DNA from: Qipengyuania gaetbuli
GTDB lineage: Bacteria > Pseudomonadota > Alphaproteobacteria > Sphingomonadales > Sphingomonadaceae
Length of the DNA: 64,000 nucleotides
NCBI RefSeq assembly: GCF_009827315.1
Contig: NZ_WTYF01000004.1
Span: 1,054,001-1,118,000, forward strand
Direction: 5' to 3'
Below, piece by piece: positions 44,552 to 55,878 of the stretch. A program made the translations under genes and the position numbers. The notes under the pieces are model-generated. The model saw only the letters and a list, made by a program, of their open reading frames with translations, was not told the origin of the DNA and searched no databases. Within the stretch, counting starts at the first letter, position 1. Every line of letters begins with the position of its first letter.

Positions 44552-46116
44552 CCGGAAGGGCCGGCAAGGAAGTCCGGCGCGATACCCCGCTTGTCCCAAT
44601 AGGCGGCAAGACCGATGTCTTCCATCAACGGCATGAAGCGCGGATCCTGCTGCATTGCCCGCATGGTCGGCACGAACAGCATGTTGGTCTTGCGGCGGCG
44701 CTGGTCGGGCACCACAGGCTGGCCCGGGCGCCATTGCATGGCGGCGATGATGGGCCCGCGTTCGAGGTAATAGGCATCGGCCAGCGTGAATGCATCGTCG
44801 ATGGCCCCCATGATATTCAGCAGCATCATCGCATTGATCACCGCAGACACATTCTGGCCCACACTCATCATCACGCGCTGGGTCGCGGCGGCAATCGCTG
44901 CAGCTTGCCGGCTCTGGGCCGCCTCGAGCGCAAGTCGCATGGTGTCGAACATGGGCGGTGGAAACGCCGGGCGTGTTGCTTGGTCGGAGACATGAGCCAG
45001 CGCGCGGTCGATCCGCCCGGTGTTGGCGAGCACCCAAAGCCTTGCGAACCAGAAACCCGGGTCGCGCGGCCACATGTCGAGGCCGCGCATGGCCGCGCGG
45101 TCCGCCTTGGCGATATCCCCCATGAACCAGTGCGCATAGACCTCCTTGTAGCCCACTGCGGCATCGAAGGGCGCGCGCTTGACCAGATCGAACCGATCTT
45201 CGGCGGATTCCTTCATCCGGCCGACCGCGCCCAGGAAGAACAGCCGGGAATCCTGGGTGAAGATGTGATCGGGATGCTTGGCCAGGATTTGGTCGAACCG
45301 CTGCTCGGTTGCCAGCCAGTCCCCGTAATAGGGGATGGAAATCGCCAGCGCGGCCATGGCATCGGCATTGCCGCTTTCGAGTTGCAGGGCGCGATTGGCC
45401 GACCTTTCGATTTCTTCAACGCTGATGGTTGCAGTGTCCAGCGCGTGCTCGTCGACCCGAGCCAAGGCCAGCGAGAGCAGTCCCCAGGCAGGGCCGCTTT
45501 CGGGGTACTTTGCCACCGCCTGCCGCAATAGCCCGATCGCGCGGCTCATTGCGTCGGGCGAGCCGGCCCGCATCACGATCCGGGCTTCGTCGATCAGCTC
45601 CTGCGCCGGGTCGACCGGCCCGCCCCGGGTCCAGAATACGAGCGCCGCGCCAAGGCCGACAGCCGCACCTCCTGCCACCAGCCAGCGCCTGGATATCCCG
45701 CCACTGCTGGCCAGCGGTATCGGATCATCCACAGCGACAGCATCGTCCTCGAGCATCTGCGGACCGTGCTCCGACACGAGCCGGTAACCTGTCCTCGGAA
45801 TAGTCTCGATGGTGAAACTGTCGTCGGCAAGGTGACTGGCGATGCGCCGCACGCCGGCGACGGCGCGGTTGAGGCTGTCGTCGCCAACGAATACACCCCC
45901 CCAACAGCGCTCGAACAGCTCGTCGCGGGTCAGCACTTCATTGGCTGCCTGAGCCAGTGCGATCAGCACCTGCATCACCCGCGGCTCGACCTTTTCGCGC
46001 CGGTGACCTGCAGCAACAATGCGGATTGAAGGATAGACAGTGACACTGCCGATCCTGAAGTCGGCCTGTTCTGCCAGGCTGGCAGCTGTCAGCAGTGTTT
46101 GACGCGACACATCCAT
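44548..46116 (-). CDS. membrane-anchored winged-helix regulator with TPR domain (CadC-like)
   Basis: A 522-residue protein. The N-terminal OmpR/PhoB-type winged helix (about 15-115) has VMQVLIALAQAANEVLTRDELFERCW and NRAVAGVRRI...TIPRTGYRLV. A single membrane helix WLVAGGAAVGLGAALVFW lies at about 145-163. The large C-terminal part is helical with TPR-like repeats, probably periplasmic. CadC/ToxR-type proteins sense an outside signal and bind DNA directly. ATG 46116 is preferred over TTG 46140. Its location suggests control of the TonB receptor and lipoprotein genes or of the divergent propeller gene. Confidence 0.86.
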   Translation of the reverse strand: MDVSRQTLLTAASLAEQADFRIGSVTVYPSIRIVAAGHRREKVEPRVMQVLIALAQAANEVLTRDELFERCWGGVFVGDDSLNRAVAGVRRIASHLADDSFTIETIPRTGYRLVSEHGPQMLEDDAVAVDDPIPLASSGGISRRWLVAGGAAVGLGAALVFWTRGGPVDPAQELIDEARIVMRAGSPDAMSRAIGLLRQAVAKYPESGPAWGLLSLALARVDEHALDTATISVEEIERSANRALQLESGNADAMAALAISIPYYGDWLATEQRFDQILAKHPDHIFTQDSRLFFLGAVGRMKESAEDRFDLVKRAPFDAAVGYKEVYAHWFMGDIAKADRAAMRGLDMWPRDPGFWFARLWVLANTGRIDRALAHVSDQATRPAFPPPMFDTMRLALEAAQSRQAAAIAAATQRVMMSVGQNVSAVINAMMLLNIMGAIDDAFTLADAYYLERGPIIAAMQWRPGQPVVPDQRRRKTNMLFVPTMRAMQQDPRFMPLMEDIGLAAYWDKRGIAPDFLAGPSG

Positions 46117-46390
46117 CGGCAATTCCGAGCTGTCGTACAACTATACAGCGTATCGCCAAATATTCGGGAACGCCACAAAGATAAGGAGTGGGAGCCCGAA
46201 CGGCAATTTGCGCCTCGACCGAACCGAGCGTTCCTGCCGGCCTCGATCAATGTTTACATGGGCTTGCCATTCCGTCGATGGACGATTGGACTCGACGAGC
46301 GCATCGATGCTATTGTCTCGCATCATCAGCGCAGAATTCCTGCGGATATTGGCGGGTCGCACTTCCCGATCGAGAGTGCGAGGCCAGGAC

Positions 46391-47413
46391 ATGAAACACT
46401 ACATATTTGGCGCGGCTGTATTGGCCGCTTGCGGAGCCGCTGCGCTGGTTGCTGCGCCCCCCGAAGGCAAGGGTGGCGGTAAGGGCGGCGGCGGAGGCGA
46501 AGATCCTCCGGCAGAGCCGTTCGTTCCGGCGATCGCCTATTTCGATTCCACCAAGACAGCCAAGCAATTGCGGCTTGCGAACCGCGCGGGGGATCAGGCG
46601 TGCATGGTCGTGGAAACGCCGAACGGCGGACCGACGCTGCGCGGCTTCAACTATCATGCTGCCAGCAAGCGGCTCGCATATTCAATCGGCGAGACCGGCA
46701 TCTACGTGACCAGTTGGGGCAGTGACCCATGCAAGGTAGACGCGCCTACTCGGGTCAGGGCATTGTCCGGCGGCGATCATCCCGAAGTCATGGATTTCTC
46801 GCCGGACGGGCGATACGTCGTCTGGACCGAACCGATCCACGAATACACCGGGTTCGGTTCGCCCTACCTGATCTACATCTACGACTTCGACCAGGACATC
46901 TTCTTCCCCGTTCCGCTCGACCAGTGGGGCGGCGAGAGAGTGGAATGGGGCGTCGATGGCGAGTGGGGTACCGGCGGCATAAGGTTCAGTCCCGATTTCG
47001 CGACATCCAACGAGGTCATTTTCATAGGTGCACCGCTCGACGGATCGGCCGGCCTCTACGACAGCGTTTTCGCCTACGACATCAGTGGTGGCACACCCCC
47101 GCGGCTCATTTATGACGGGGAGAACCTCTCCATCGAGCAGTTCGTTTCGGTCACCAACCCCGAGGGACAGGGCGAGGCGCAAATCGTCTTGGCCGATCGG
47201 AATTCAGGCGAGCTGATCCAGCTTGCTCTCGATGGCACCGAGGTGCGCCGCTTCGGCGGAAGCGAACCCGCCTACAGCTGCGACAATAGCGAAATCCTCT
47301 ACCAGTATTCAGCCGGAAAGAGGCGCAACGGCTGGTTCATTGCCGGTGTCGACGGCACCAATGCCGAGCTGTGGTCGAACAGCGGGCGCTATTTCGACTG
47401 GTTCTGCCCGTGA
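46391..47413 (+). CDS. secreted beta-propeller-like protein
   Basis: A 340-residue exported protein. The signal peptide MKHYIFGAAVLAACGAAALVA is followed by a low-complexity GKGGGKGGGGG linker. Repeats with TolB/WD40-like rhythm follow: VMDFSPDGRYVVWT, GIRFSPDFATSNEVIFIG, SVFAYDISGGTPPRLIY and PAYSCDNSEILYQYS. A six-blade propeller is plausible. Signal cleavage or a lipobox-like LAAC (about 14) are both possible. It is divergent from the winged-helix regulator across a 274-bp gap and is followed by a small exported protein overlapping by 4 nt. Function unknown. Confidence 0.78.
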   Translation: MKHYIFGAAVLAACGAAALVAAPPEGKGGGKGGGGGEDPPAEPFVPAIAYFDSTKTAKQLRLANRAGDQACMVVETPNGGPTLRGFNYHAASKRLAYSIGETGIYVTSWGSDPCKVDAPTRVRALSGGDHPEVMDFSPDGRYVVWTEPIHEYTGFGSPYLIYIYDFDQDIFFPVPLDQWGGERVEWGVDGEWGTGGIRFSPDFATSNEVIFIGAPLDGSAGLYDSVFAYDISGGTPPRLIYDGENLSIEQFVSVTNPEGQGEAQIVLADRNSGELIQLALDGTEVRRFGGSEPAYSCDNSEILYQYSAGKRRNGWFIAGVDGTNAELWSNSGRYFDWFCP

Positions 47414-47775
47414 GGCGCGCCAGCGGGATCGCAGCGCTTGCCATCGGCCTCGCCGGAGGGAATGCGGCAGAGGCGCAGGATGGCCCCTCCCCGTCTCCAC
47501 GCGTAGTCCTGTCGGCAGGCGACAGTGCCAAGGTAAAGGTCGGGCCGCAGTATTCCGGGGCCGGCGAAACCCGCTTTCCGGACCGGTCAGCAGTGGGCGA
47601 ACAGGGCCTCGTCGTTGCGTGGCGCAATAGCCCGGTGCCGGTGCGAAGCCTCGTCATCGACAGGCCGCCCGCGCCGCTGCTTGCTGACCTCATCGGCAGG
47701 CCCGACCGCCAGGCGGCGCTGGACCGGTCTGCACGGCCGGGCGACTGGGTCACTCCGCCTGCCGCCAAGCGCTGA
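47410..47775 (+). CDS. small exported protein of the propeller operon
   Basis: A 121-residue protein. The GTG start overlaps the propeller gene TGA (GTGA). A signal peptide ends around NAAEAQ (about 25). The remaining 95 residues contain VGPQYSGAGETRFPDRSAVGEQGLVVAWRNSP and a proline-rich end. I recognise no family. Translational coupling suggests it works with the propeller protein. Confidence 0.65.
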   Translation: MRRASGIAALAIGLAGGNAAEAQDGPSPSPRVVLSAGDSAKVKVGPQYSGAGETRFPDRSAVGEQGLVVAWRNSPVPVRSLVIDRPPAPLLADLIGRPDRQAALDRSARPGDWVTPPAAKR

Positions 47776-47920
47776 CCTTTCCCTCTTCAAGCCGGGGGAC
47801 ACCAGTGGCATCATGCGGTCAACGAGGAGCGACGGCGAAGGCATGCGTTGATTCACGTCAATGAAGCTTTCCGGATGGGTCCTAGACAAGCATCGGTGGG
47901 AATATTTGCGGGAGAGCAGG

Positions 47921-49465
47921 ATGAACGCTGTTACAGCCATGACCAAACCGACGCATGTCGACGTGCTGATCGTCGGGGCGGGGATTTCCGGGATCGGGTC
48001 TGCCTACCACCTGCAGGACCAGTGCCCGGGCAAGAGCTATGCGATCCTCGAGATGAAGGACACGTTCGGCGGCACCTGGGACACACATAAATACCCGGGC
48101 GTGCGCTCGGACAGCGATCTCTACACCTTCGGATACCGCTTCAAGCCGTGGATCGGCGCGCCGATCGCCAGTGCGGAAGAAATCCTCAAGTACATGGGCG
48201 AGGTGATCGAGGAGAACGGCATCGGCGACCACATTCGCTACGGCCACCGGATCGACCGGTGCAGTTTTTCGCGCGAGACCGACCTCTGGACCGTCGGGGC
48301 GACCCGCCTCTCGGACGGCGAAAGCCTCGTATTCACCTGCAGCTTCCTCTGGATGTGCCAGGGCTATTACGACCACAAGACGCCCTACATTCCGCCGGAA
48401 TGGCAGGATAAGGGACTGTCCGACTTCAAGGGCGATTTCGTCCATGCCCAGCAGTGGGACCCGGACTACGACTTTACGGGCAAGCGCGTGCTGGTAATCG
48501 GATCGGGCGCAACGGCCGCGACGGTCGTCCCTGCGTTTGCCGAGAAGGCGGAGCACGTCACCATGCTCCAGCGGTCGCCGACCTATTTCTTCTGCAGCGA
48601 GAACAAGAACGAACTGGCCGACCGCTTGCGCGAAATCGGCGTCGACGAGTCGACCGTCCACCGCGTGGTGCGCCAGCAGATCATGTTCGACCAGGACATG
48701 CTGACGAAGCGCTGCCTCGAGGAACCGGATGCGGTCTTCGAGGAACTGAAGGAACTGGTCCGCGCCTTTACCGGCAAGCCCGATTTCGAGTTCGAGCCGC
48801 ACTTCACGCCGAAATACCGCGTGTGGCAGCAGCGCCTCGCCTTCTGTCCCGAAGGCGACGTTTTCCGATGCGCGGTAGAAGGCAAGCTGACCGTCGTCAC
48901 CGATACGCTCGACCGCTTCACCGAAAAGGGCGTCATGACGTCCTCCGGCGAGGAAATCGAAGTCGACCTGATCGTCGCTGCCACCGGTTTCCAGCTGTCG
49001 GTGATGGGCGACATTCCCTTCTTCGTCGACGGGAAGCGGGTCGATTGGCACGACACGGTGACCTATCGCGGGATGATGTTCACCGGCGTGCCGAACATGG
49101 TGTGGGTCTTCGGCTATTTCCGCGCCAGCTGGACGCTGCGGGTCGACATGCTCGGCGATTTCGTCTGTTCGCTGCTCAACCACATGGACGGGAAAAGCGC
49201 GCGCCGTGTGGAGGTGCAGTTCCGGCCCGAGGACAAGGGCATGAAGCTCCTGCCCTGGATCGAAGCGGACAATTTCAATCCCGGCTACCTCATGCGCGGG
49301 CTCGACCAGATGCCGCGGCGCGGGGACAAGCCCGAGTGGCGGCATAACCAGGATTATTGGCGCGAGCGCGAGGAGATTCCCGCGATCAGCCTCGATGGTC
49401 CCGAGTTCGCCTACGCCAGTGGAGCCGGGGTGGCGGGCGCTGTCGAGGCCGAAGCCATCGGCTAG
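47921..49465 (+). CDS. flavin-containing monooxygenase, Baeyer-Villiger type
   Basis: A 514-residue class B flavoprotein monooxygenase. The FAD loop is VGAGISGIG (18-26). The Baeyer-Villiger fingerprint FKGDFVHAQQWD spans 169-180, and the NADPH loop VIGSGATAATVVP follows. It inserts an oxygen next to a ketone or oxidises a heteroatom; the substrate is open. A GGGAGAGCAGG site precedes ATG 47921, which I prefer over an upstream in-frame ATG at 47861 because the FAD motif is then near the N-terminus. Upstream lies a 145-bp gap with no gene. Confidence 0.9.
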   Translation: MNAVTAMTKPTHVDVLIVGAGISGIGSAYHLQDQCPGKSYAILEMKDTFGGTWDTHKYPGVRSDSDLYTFGYRFKPWIGAPIASAEEILKYMGEVIEENGIGDHIRYGHRIDRCSFSRETDLWTVGATRLSDGESLVFTCSFLWMCQGYYDHKTPYIPPEWQDKGLSDFKGDFVHAQQWDPDYDFTGKRVLVIGSGATAATVVPAFAEKAEHVTMLQRSPTYFFCSENKNELADRLREIGVDESTVHRVVRQQIMFDQDMLTKRCLEEPDAVFEELKELVRAFTGKPDFEFEPHFTPKYRVWQQRLAFCPEGDVFRCAVEGKLTVVTDTLDRFTEKGVMTSSGEEIEVDLIVAATGFQLSVMGDIPFFVDGKRVDWHDTVTYRGMMFTGVPNMVWVFGYFRASWTLRVDMLGDFVCSLLNHMDGKSARRVEVQFRPEDKGMKLLPWIEADNFNPGYLMRGLDQMPRRGDKPEWRHNQDYWREREEIPAISLDGPEFAYASGAGVAGAVEAEAIG

Positions 49466-49578
49466 GCGTCAGCGCGCGGTTGCGTAGCTGCAGGACGGCA
49501 GTATCAAGTCTCCACGAGGGCACACATTCGTGCCGCGGGAACGGGGTCCGGTTTGCCTGGCTGGAGAGGAGAGGGAAA

Positions 49579-50802
49579 ATGCGTTCTGCCATGCGAGCGA
49601 TCGGCTCGGCGCTTCTGCTGTGCGCTGCCGGAACTGGCGCGATGACTGCCGTGCACGCACAGCAGGCGGACGCTCCGCAGGTCCGCGCGAGGGACCTCGG
49701 CGTACCCTTCGACGGCACTCCCGGCCCCCTCAACGCCATCACCGATGTCGCCGGTATCGAGGTCGGCCATACCACGCTGATTTCCGGCGATGGCGACCTC
49801 GTCGTCGGTGAAGGGCCGGTCCGCACCGGCGTTACGGCCATCCTGCCGCGCGGCAAGGCCTATGATCCCGTGTTCGCAGGCTGGTACGCGCTCAACGGCA
49901 ATGGCGAGCTGACCGGCACCACCTGGGTCGAGGAATCGGGCTGGCTGGAAGGCCCGGTGATGATCACCAATACCCACAGCGTCGGCACGGTGCGCGATGC
50001 CACGATCGAGTGGGCACACAAGCGCCGCTTCTTCGCCCCGCTTGCCGGCGAGCCCGATACCTTCTGGATGCTGCCCGTGGTTGGCGAGACCTATGACGGC
50101 GACCTCAGCGACATCAACGGCTTCCACGTGAAGAAGGAGCACGTCTTCGCAGCGCTCGACAATGCGGCTGGCGGCCGGATGGCCGAAGGCAATGTGGGCG
50201 GCGGCACCGGCATGATCACCCATGGCTTCAAGGGCGGCATCGGCACCTCCTCGCGGGTGGTGAAGGCAGCGGGAGACGACTACACCGTCGGCGTGCTGGT
50301 CCAGTCGAACTACGGGATCAGGGACACCTTCACGGTGGCAGGCGTGCCGGTGGGCCGCGAGATCACCGATCTGACCACCACCTATGGCGATCATAACCAG
50401 GAAACCGGGTCGATCATCATCGTCGTCGCCACCGACGCACCGCTCCTGCCGCACCAATTGAAGCGCGTGGCCCAGCGCGCCACCATGGGTATCGCCCGCA
50501 ACGGCTCCTTCGCCTCGAACGGTTCGGGCGACATCTTCATTGCCTTTTCCACCGGCAATCCCGGCAAGTGGGGCCGCGAAGGCAGCGCGGAACTGACCAG
50601 CCTGTCAAACGACGCGCTGAGCCCGATTTTCCGCGCCACGGTCGAAGCGACCGAGGAAGCTGTGATCAACGCATTGGTCGCCGCGCGCACCATGACCGGG
50701 ATCAACGGAAACACCGCCCACGCCCTGCCGCACGACCGGCTGCGTGAGGTGCTGCGCAAATACGGGCGACTGGTGGAAACGGACGCTCCGGCGGCCGAGT
50801 AG
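49579..50802 (+). CDS. exported P1-family peptidase / beta-aminopeptidase-like (DmpA/BapA)
   Basis: A 407-residue Ntn-like hydrolase of peptidase family S58 (P1). A signal peptide ends TAVHAQ (about 28). N-terminal part has GVPFDGTPGPLNAITDVAGIEVGHTTL. The probable autocleavage site is Gly277-Ser278 in ETGSIIIVVATDAPLL; Ser278 would become the nucleophile of the beta subunit. Allowing for signal removal this fits Ser250 of DmpA. It removes N-terminal residues from peptides, in some members beta-amino acids. A GGAGAGGAGAGGG site precedes ATG 49579. Confidence 0.9.
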   Translation: MRSAMRAIGSALLLCAAGTGAMTAVHAQQADAPQVRARDLGVPFDGTPGPLNAITDVAGIEVGHTTLISGDGDLVVGEGPVRTGVTAILPRGKAYDPVFAGWYALNGNGELTGTTWVEESGWLEGPVMITNTHSVGTVRDATIEWAHKRRFFAPLAGEPDTFWMLPVVGETYDGDLSDINGFHVKKEHVFAALDNAAGGRMAEGNVGGGTGMITHGFKGGIGTSSRVVKAAGDDYTVGVLVQSNYGIRDTFTVAGVPVGREITDLTTTYGDHNQETGSIIIVVATDAPLLPHQLKRVAQRATMGIARNGSFASNGSGDIFIAFSTGNPGKWGREGSAELTSLSNDALSPIFRATVEATEEAVINALVAARTMTGINGNTAHALPHDRLREVLRKYGRLVETDAPAAE

Positions 50803-50805
50803 GCG

Positions 50806-52909
<2,104 letters not shown>

Positions 52910-52912
52910 GGG

Positions 52913-53536
52913 CTAGAGCAGCACCATCTGGCTGACCGGCGCAAAGCTGCGGCGGTGGAGCGGCGTGGGACCGTGGACGCGCAGCGCTTCCATGTGCTGG
53001 GCCGAACCGTAGCCCTTGTTGCGGTCCCAGCCATATTCGGGGTGTGCCTCTGCCGCCTCGCACATCAGCCGGTCGCGGTATTCCTTGGCGAGGATGGAGG
53101 CAGCCGAAATGCACGCTTCCGACCCGTCGCCGCCGACGATGGCGCGGGCAGGCCAGCGCCAGTCCGCGCAGCGCCCGTGCGGCGTCTGGTTGCCGTCGAT
53201 CAGCACTGCCTCGGGCTCGCTCCCCATGGCCTTCACCAATCGTGATACGGCCAGCGTCATCGCCAGCATGGTCGCCTGGAAGATGTTGATCCGGTCGATC
53301 TCCTCGACATCGACCACGCCCAAACCCCATGCACAGTTATCGAGAATTTGCGGTTCCAGTGCGGAACGACGCGCCGCACTGAGCTTTTTGGAATCATCGA
53401 GGCCTTGCGGACAGGGGTTGCAAAGCACCACCGCGGCAGCGACGACGGGACCAGCCAGTGGCCCGCGCCCCGCCTCGTCGACCCCGACGACCAGCGGTGC
53501 GCGGCCAAGACCATGTTCGGGAGACGATGAAAACAT
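52913..53536 (-). CDS. rnhB: ribonuclease HII
   Basis: A 207-residue RNase HII that removes ribonucleotides and RNA primers from DNA. The metal-binding residues are in VVGVDEAGRGPLAGP (Asp20, Glu21) and VLIDGNQ (Asp114). AASILAKEYRDRLM and GYGSAQHMEALRVHGPTPLHRRSF complete the family pattern. ATG 53536 lies inside the CATG whose other strand gives the ATG of the PQQ dehydrogenase. An ATG at 53563 is possible but would overlap that gene. Confidence 0.94.
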   Translation of the reverse strand: MFSSSPEHGLGRAPLVVGVDEAGRGPLAGPVVAAAVVLCNPCPQGLDDSKKLSAARRSALEPQILDNCAWGLGVVDVEEIDRINIFQATMLAMTLAVSRLVKAMGSEPEAVLIDGNQTPHGRCADWRWPARAIVGGDGSEACISAASILAKEYRDRLMCEAAEAHPEYGWDRNKGYGSAQHMEALRVHGPTPLHRRSFAPVSQMVLL

Positions 53537-54707
53537 GAAGCGCCTTACCTTGTTCGCCGCCACCCTACCCGGCGCCCTGCTGCTCGCAAGCTGCGGCAGC
53601 GGCTATTCCACCGATGGCGGAACGGAAGCGGCTTCGACGCCCGCACCGACCGACATCGAATTCGCAATCACCGAACACGGCAGCTTCAACGAACCATGGG
53701 CTTTGGCCTTCCTGCCCGGCACCGACCGCCTGTTCATCACCGAGAAGTCGGGCACGATGAAGTTCGTCAATACGAAGGACGGCACCGTCGGCACGGTCAG
53801 CGGTCTTCCGGATGTCGACTACGGCGGCCAGGGCGGCCTTGGCGATGTCGCCTTCCTGCCGCGCGAGGCGCGCCTGCGTTCTGCCATGCGCACGATCTAC
53901 CTCAGCTGGGCCGAGGCCGGTGAAGGCGACACCCGCGGGGCGGTCGTCGGGCGCGGCAACATGATCTGCCCGACCACGAAGACCTGCGCGATTTCGGACC
54001 TCGAGGTGATCTGGCGCCAGACGCCCAAGGTCACCGGGCGCGGGCACTATTCGCACCGCATCGCGGTCAGCCCGGACGGGCAGTATCTCTTCGTGACCAG
54101 CGGCGACCGCCAGAAGCAGGAGCCTGCACAGGACACCTCGAACACGCTGGGCACCGTCGTGCGCCTGAACCTCGACGGTACGCCTGCCGCCGGCAATCCT
54201 CTCGCTGCGCAGGGCAGCCCGAGCAACGAGATCTGGTCGTGGGGCCACCGCAACCTGCTCGGCATCGATTTCGATTCCGAGGGGCGCCTGTGGGAAATCG
54301 AACATGGTCCGGCGGGCGGTGACGAGCTGAACCTCGTCAAGAAGGGCCAGAACTACGGCTGGCCGGTCCGATCCAACGGCGACCAGTACAATGGCACCGA
54401 CATCCCCGATCACACGGCGGATGATGGTTTCGCGAAGTTCGCGATCAACTGGACCCCGGTCATCGCGCCGGGGAACATGGCCTTCTATCGCGGCGACCTC
54501 TTCCCCGGCCTCAAGGGCGACCTGCTCATCTCCGGCCTCAAGACCGAAGCGCTCGTCCGCGTCGCCATCGACGGCGAAAGCGCCCGCGAAGTCGCCCGCT
54601 ATCCGATGGGCAAGCGTATCCGTTCGGTTATCGAAGGCCCCGACGGAGCACTTTGGGTGCTGGAGGACGGCGAAGGCGGCCGCCTGCTGGAGCTTCGCCC
54701 CAAGTAA
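53535..54707 (+). CDS. PQQ-dependent sugar dehydrogenase lipoprotein
   Basis: A 390-residue soluble-type PQQ aldose sugar dehydrogenase. It has lipobox LLASC with Cys20. The propeller contains WALAFLPGTDRLFITEKSG, GGLGDVAFLP, GHYSHRIAVSPDGQYLFVTSGDR, LGIDFDSEGRLWEIEHGPAGGDELN and NYGWP, all typical. It oxidises aldoses in the periplasm or at the membrane surface, handing electrons to the chain. No PQQ synthesis gene is in the window. The start codon overlaps the divergent rnhB start. Confidence 0.92.
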   Translation: MKRLTLFAATLPGALLLASCGSGYSTDGGTEAASTPAPTDIEFAITEHGSFNEPWALAFLPGTDRLFITEKSGTMKFVNTKDGTVGTVSGLPDVDYGGQGGLGDVAFLPREARLRSAMRTIYLSWAEAGEGDTRGAVVGRGNMICPTTKTCAISDLEVIWRQTPKVTGRGHYSHRIAVSPDGQYLFVTSGDRQKQEPAQDTSNTLGTVVRLNLDGTPAAGNPLAAQGSPSNEIWSWGHRNLLGIDFDSEGRLWEIEHGPAGGDELNLVKKGQNYGWPVRSNGDQYNGTDIPDHTADDGFAKFAINWTPVIAPGNMAFYRGDLFPGLKGDLLISGLKTEALVRVAIDGESAREVARYPMGKRIRSVIEGPDGALWVLEDGEGGRLLELRPK

Positions 54708-54757
54708 GGCGAAATTGATCGACTCATGGCGTGCGCGGCCCTAAGCGCCGCGCCGCC

Positions 54758-55291
54758 ATGGCGACCATCGTCCCCCTTTCCGCGATCGACCCCGCGCTGG
54801 TCGAAGAGCTGCTCGACGCAGCCTTCGGAGAGCAGCGTCACGCCCGCACCGCCTATCGCATCCGCGAGGGCATGGAGGCACTCGACGCGCTGAGCTTCGC
54901 CGCGCTGGACGAAGACGACTATCTCGCCGGCACGATCCAGCTGTGGCCGGTGGCGCTGACCGACCCGGAAGGTCGCCCGCACCCGATGATCATGGTCGGT
55001 CCCGTCGCAGTAATGCCGGGGCGGCAGGGCGAAGGGTTCGGCAAGGCACTGATGGCCTCCAGCCTCGGCGCAGTGGAAAGCGGTTTCGAAACCGGCGCTG
55101 CTCCGCTGCCGCAGGTGATGATCGGCGATCCAGACTATTACGACCGCTGGGATTTCACCGCTCAGCATACGGGCGGCTGGCACTGCCCCGGCCCCTATGA
55201 ACAGCACCGCCTGCTGGCCCGCACGAGCAATCCGGCAGTGCTGCCGCGCGAAGGCATGCTCGGGCCCTGGCCCGGTCAGCTCGCGGGATAG
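54758..55291 (+). CDS. GNAT family N-acetyltransferase
   Basis: A 177-residue GNAT protein. Central strands PMIMVGPVAVMPGRQGEGFGKALMASSL carry the acetyl-CoA loop RQGEGFG. It then has QVMIGDPDYYDRWDFTAQ. The form is close to the YhbS-like acetyltransferases. Substrate unknown. ATG 54758 is preferred to an in-frame GTG at 54731. It begins a run with DUF1285, NUDIX and CCA genes, all on the plus strand. Confidence 0.85.
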   Translation: MATIVPLSAIDPALVEELLDAAFGEQRHARTAYRIREGMEALDALSFAALDEDDYLAGTIQLWPVALTDPEGRPHPMIMVGPVAVMPGRQGEGFGKALMASSLGAVESGFETGAAPLPQVMIGDPDYYDRWDFTAQHTGGWHCPGPYEQHRLLARTSNPAVLPREGMLGPWPGQLAG

Positions 55292-55329
55292 GTTGCACCG
55301 CAGGCCGCATCGCCCCAAGTAAGGCGGCG

Positions 55330-55878
55330 ATGGTCTATACCCCGCCTCCCGAACTCGCCGGTCTCTCGCTCGCCCAGATCGCGGAGCAGGTCGCGGCGCG
55401 CAAGCTGCCTCCGGTTGAACAGTGGACGCCCGAACAGGTGGGCGAGAGCCACATGCGCATCCTTGCCGACGGGACCTGGCTGCACGAGGGAAGCCCGATC
55501 TCCCGCCCCGCCATGGTGCGCGCCTTCGCGGGCCTGCTACGCCGCGAGGACGACGGCAGCTATTGGCTGGTAACGCCCTTCCAGAAGCTGGCGATCAAAG
55601 TGGAAGATGCCTGTTTCATCGCTACCGACGTGTCCGAGATCGAGGGCAATCTCGCCTTTCGCATCAATACCGACGAACTGGTCGTGGCCTGCCCCGACAA
55701 CGCCATACGCGCCGCGGGCGATCCCGACGCGCCGGCGATCTACCTCCATGTCCGGCGCGGCTGCGAGGCGCGGCTGAACCGTTCGACCTACGAACAGCTT
55801 GCGCGCATCGCTCTGGAGCATGGCGACGACTGGACCGTGTCCAGCGGGGGCGAGGCTTTCTCGCTGGTGCCTGCATGA
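55330..55878 (+). CDS. DUF1285 domain protein
   Basis: A 182-residue protein of the DUF1285 family. The pattern MRILADGTWLHEGSPISRPAMVRAFAGLLRREDDGSYWLVTP is characteristic. Homologue structures show a fold of two small domains, but no function is established. Its stop overlaps the NUDIX gene start by 4 nt (ATGA), pointing to coordinated synthesis. Confidence 0.85.
   Translation: MVYTPPPELAGLSLAQIAEQVAARKLPPVEQWTPEQVGESHMRILADGTWLHEGSPISRPAMVRAFAGLLRREDDGSYWLVTPFQKLAIKVEDACFIATDVSEIEGNLAFRINTDELVVACPDNAIRAAGDPDAPAIYLHVRRGCEARLNRSTYEQLARIALEHGDDWTVSSGGEAFSLVPA

Noticed and set aside
49466..49578. N-terminal extension of the P1 peptidase from 49357
   Set aside because: It overlaps the monooxygenase gene and hides the signal peptide; the ATG at 49579 has a strong ribosome-binding site.
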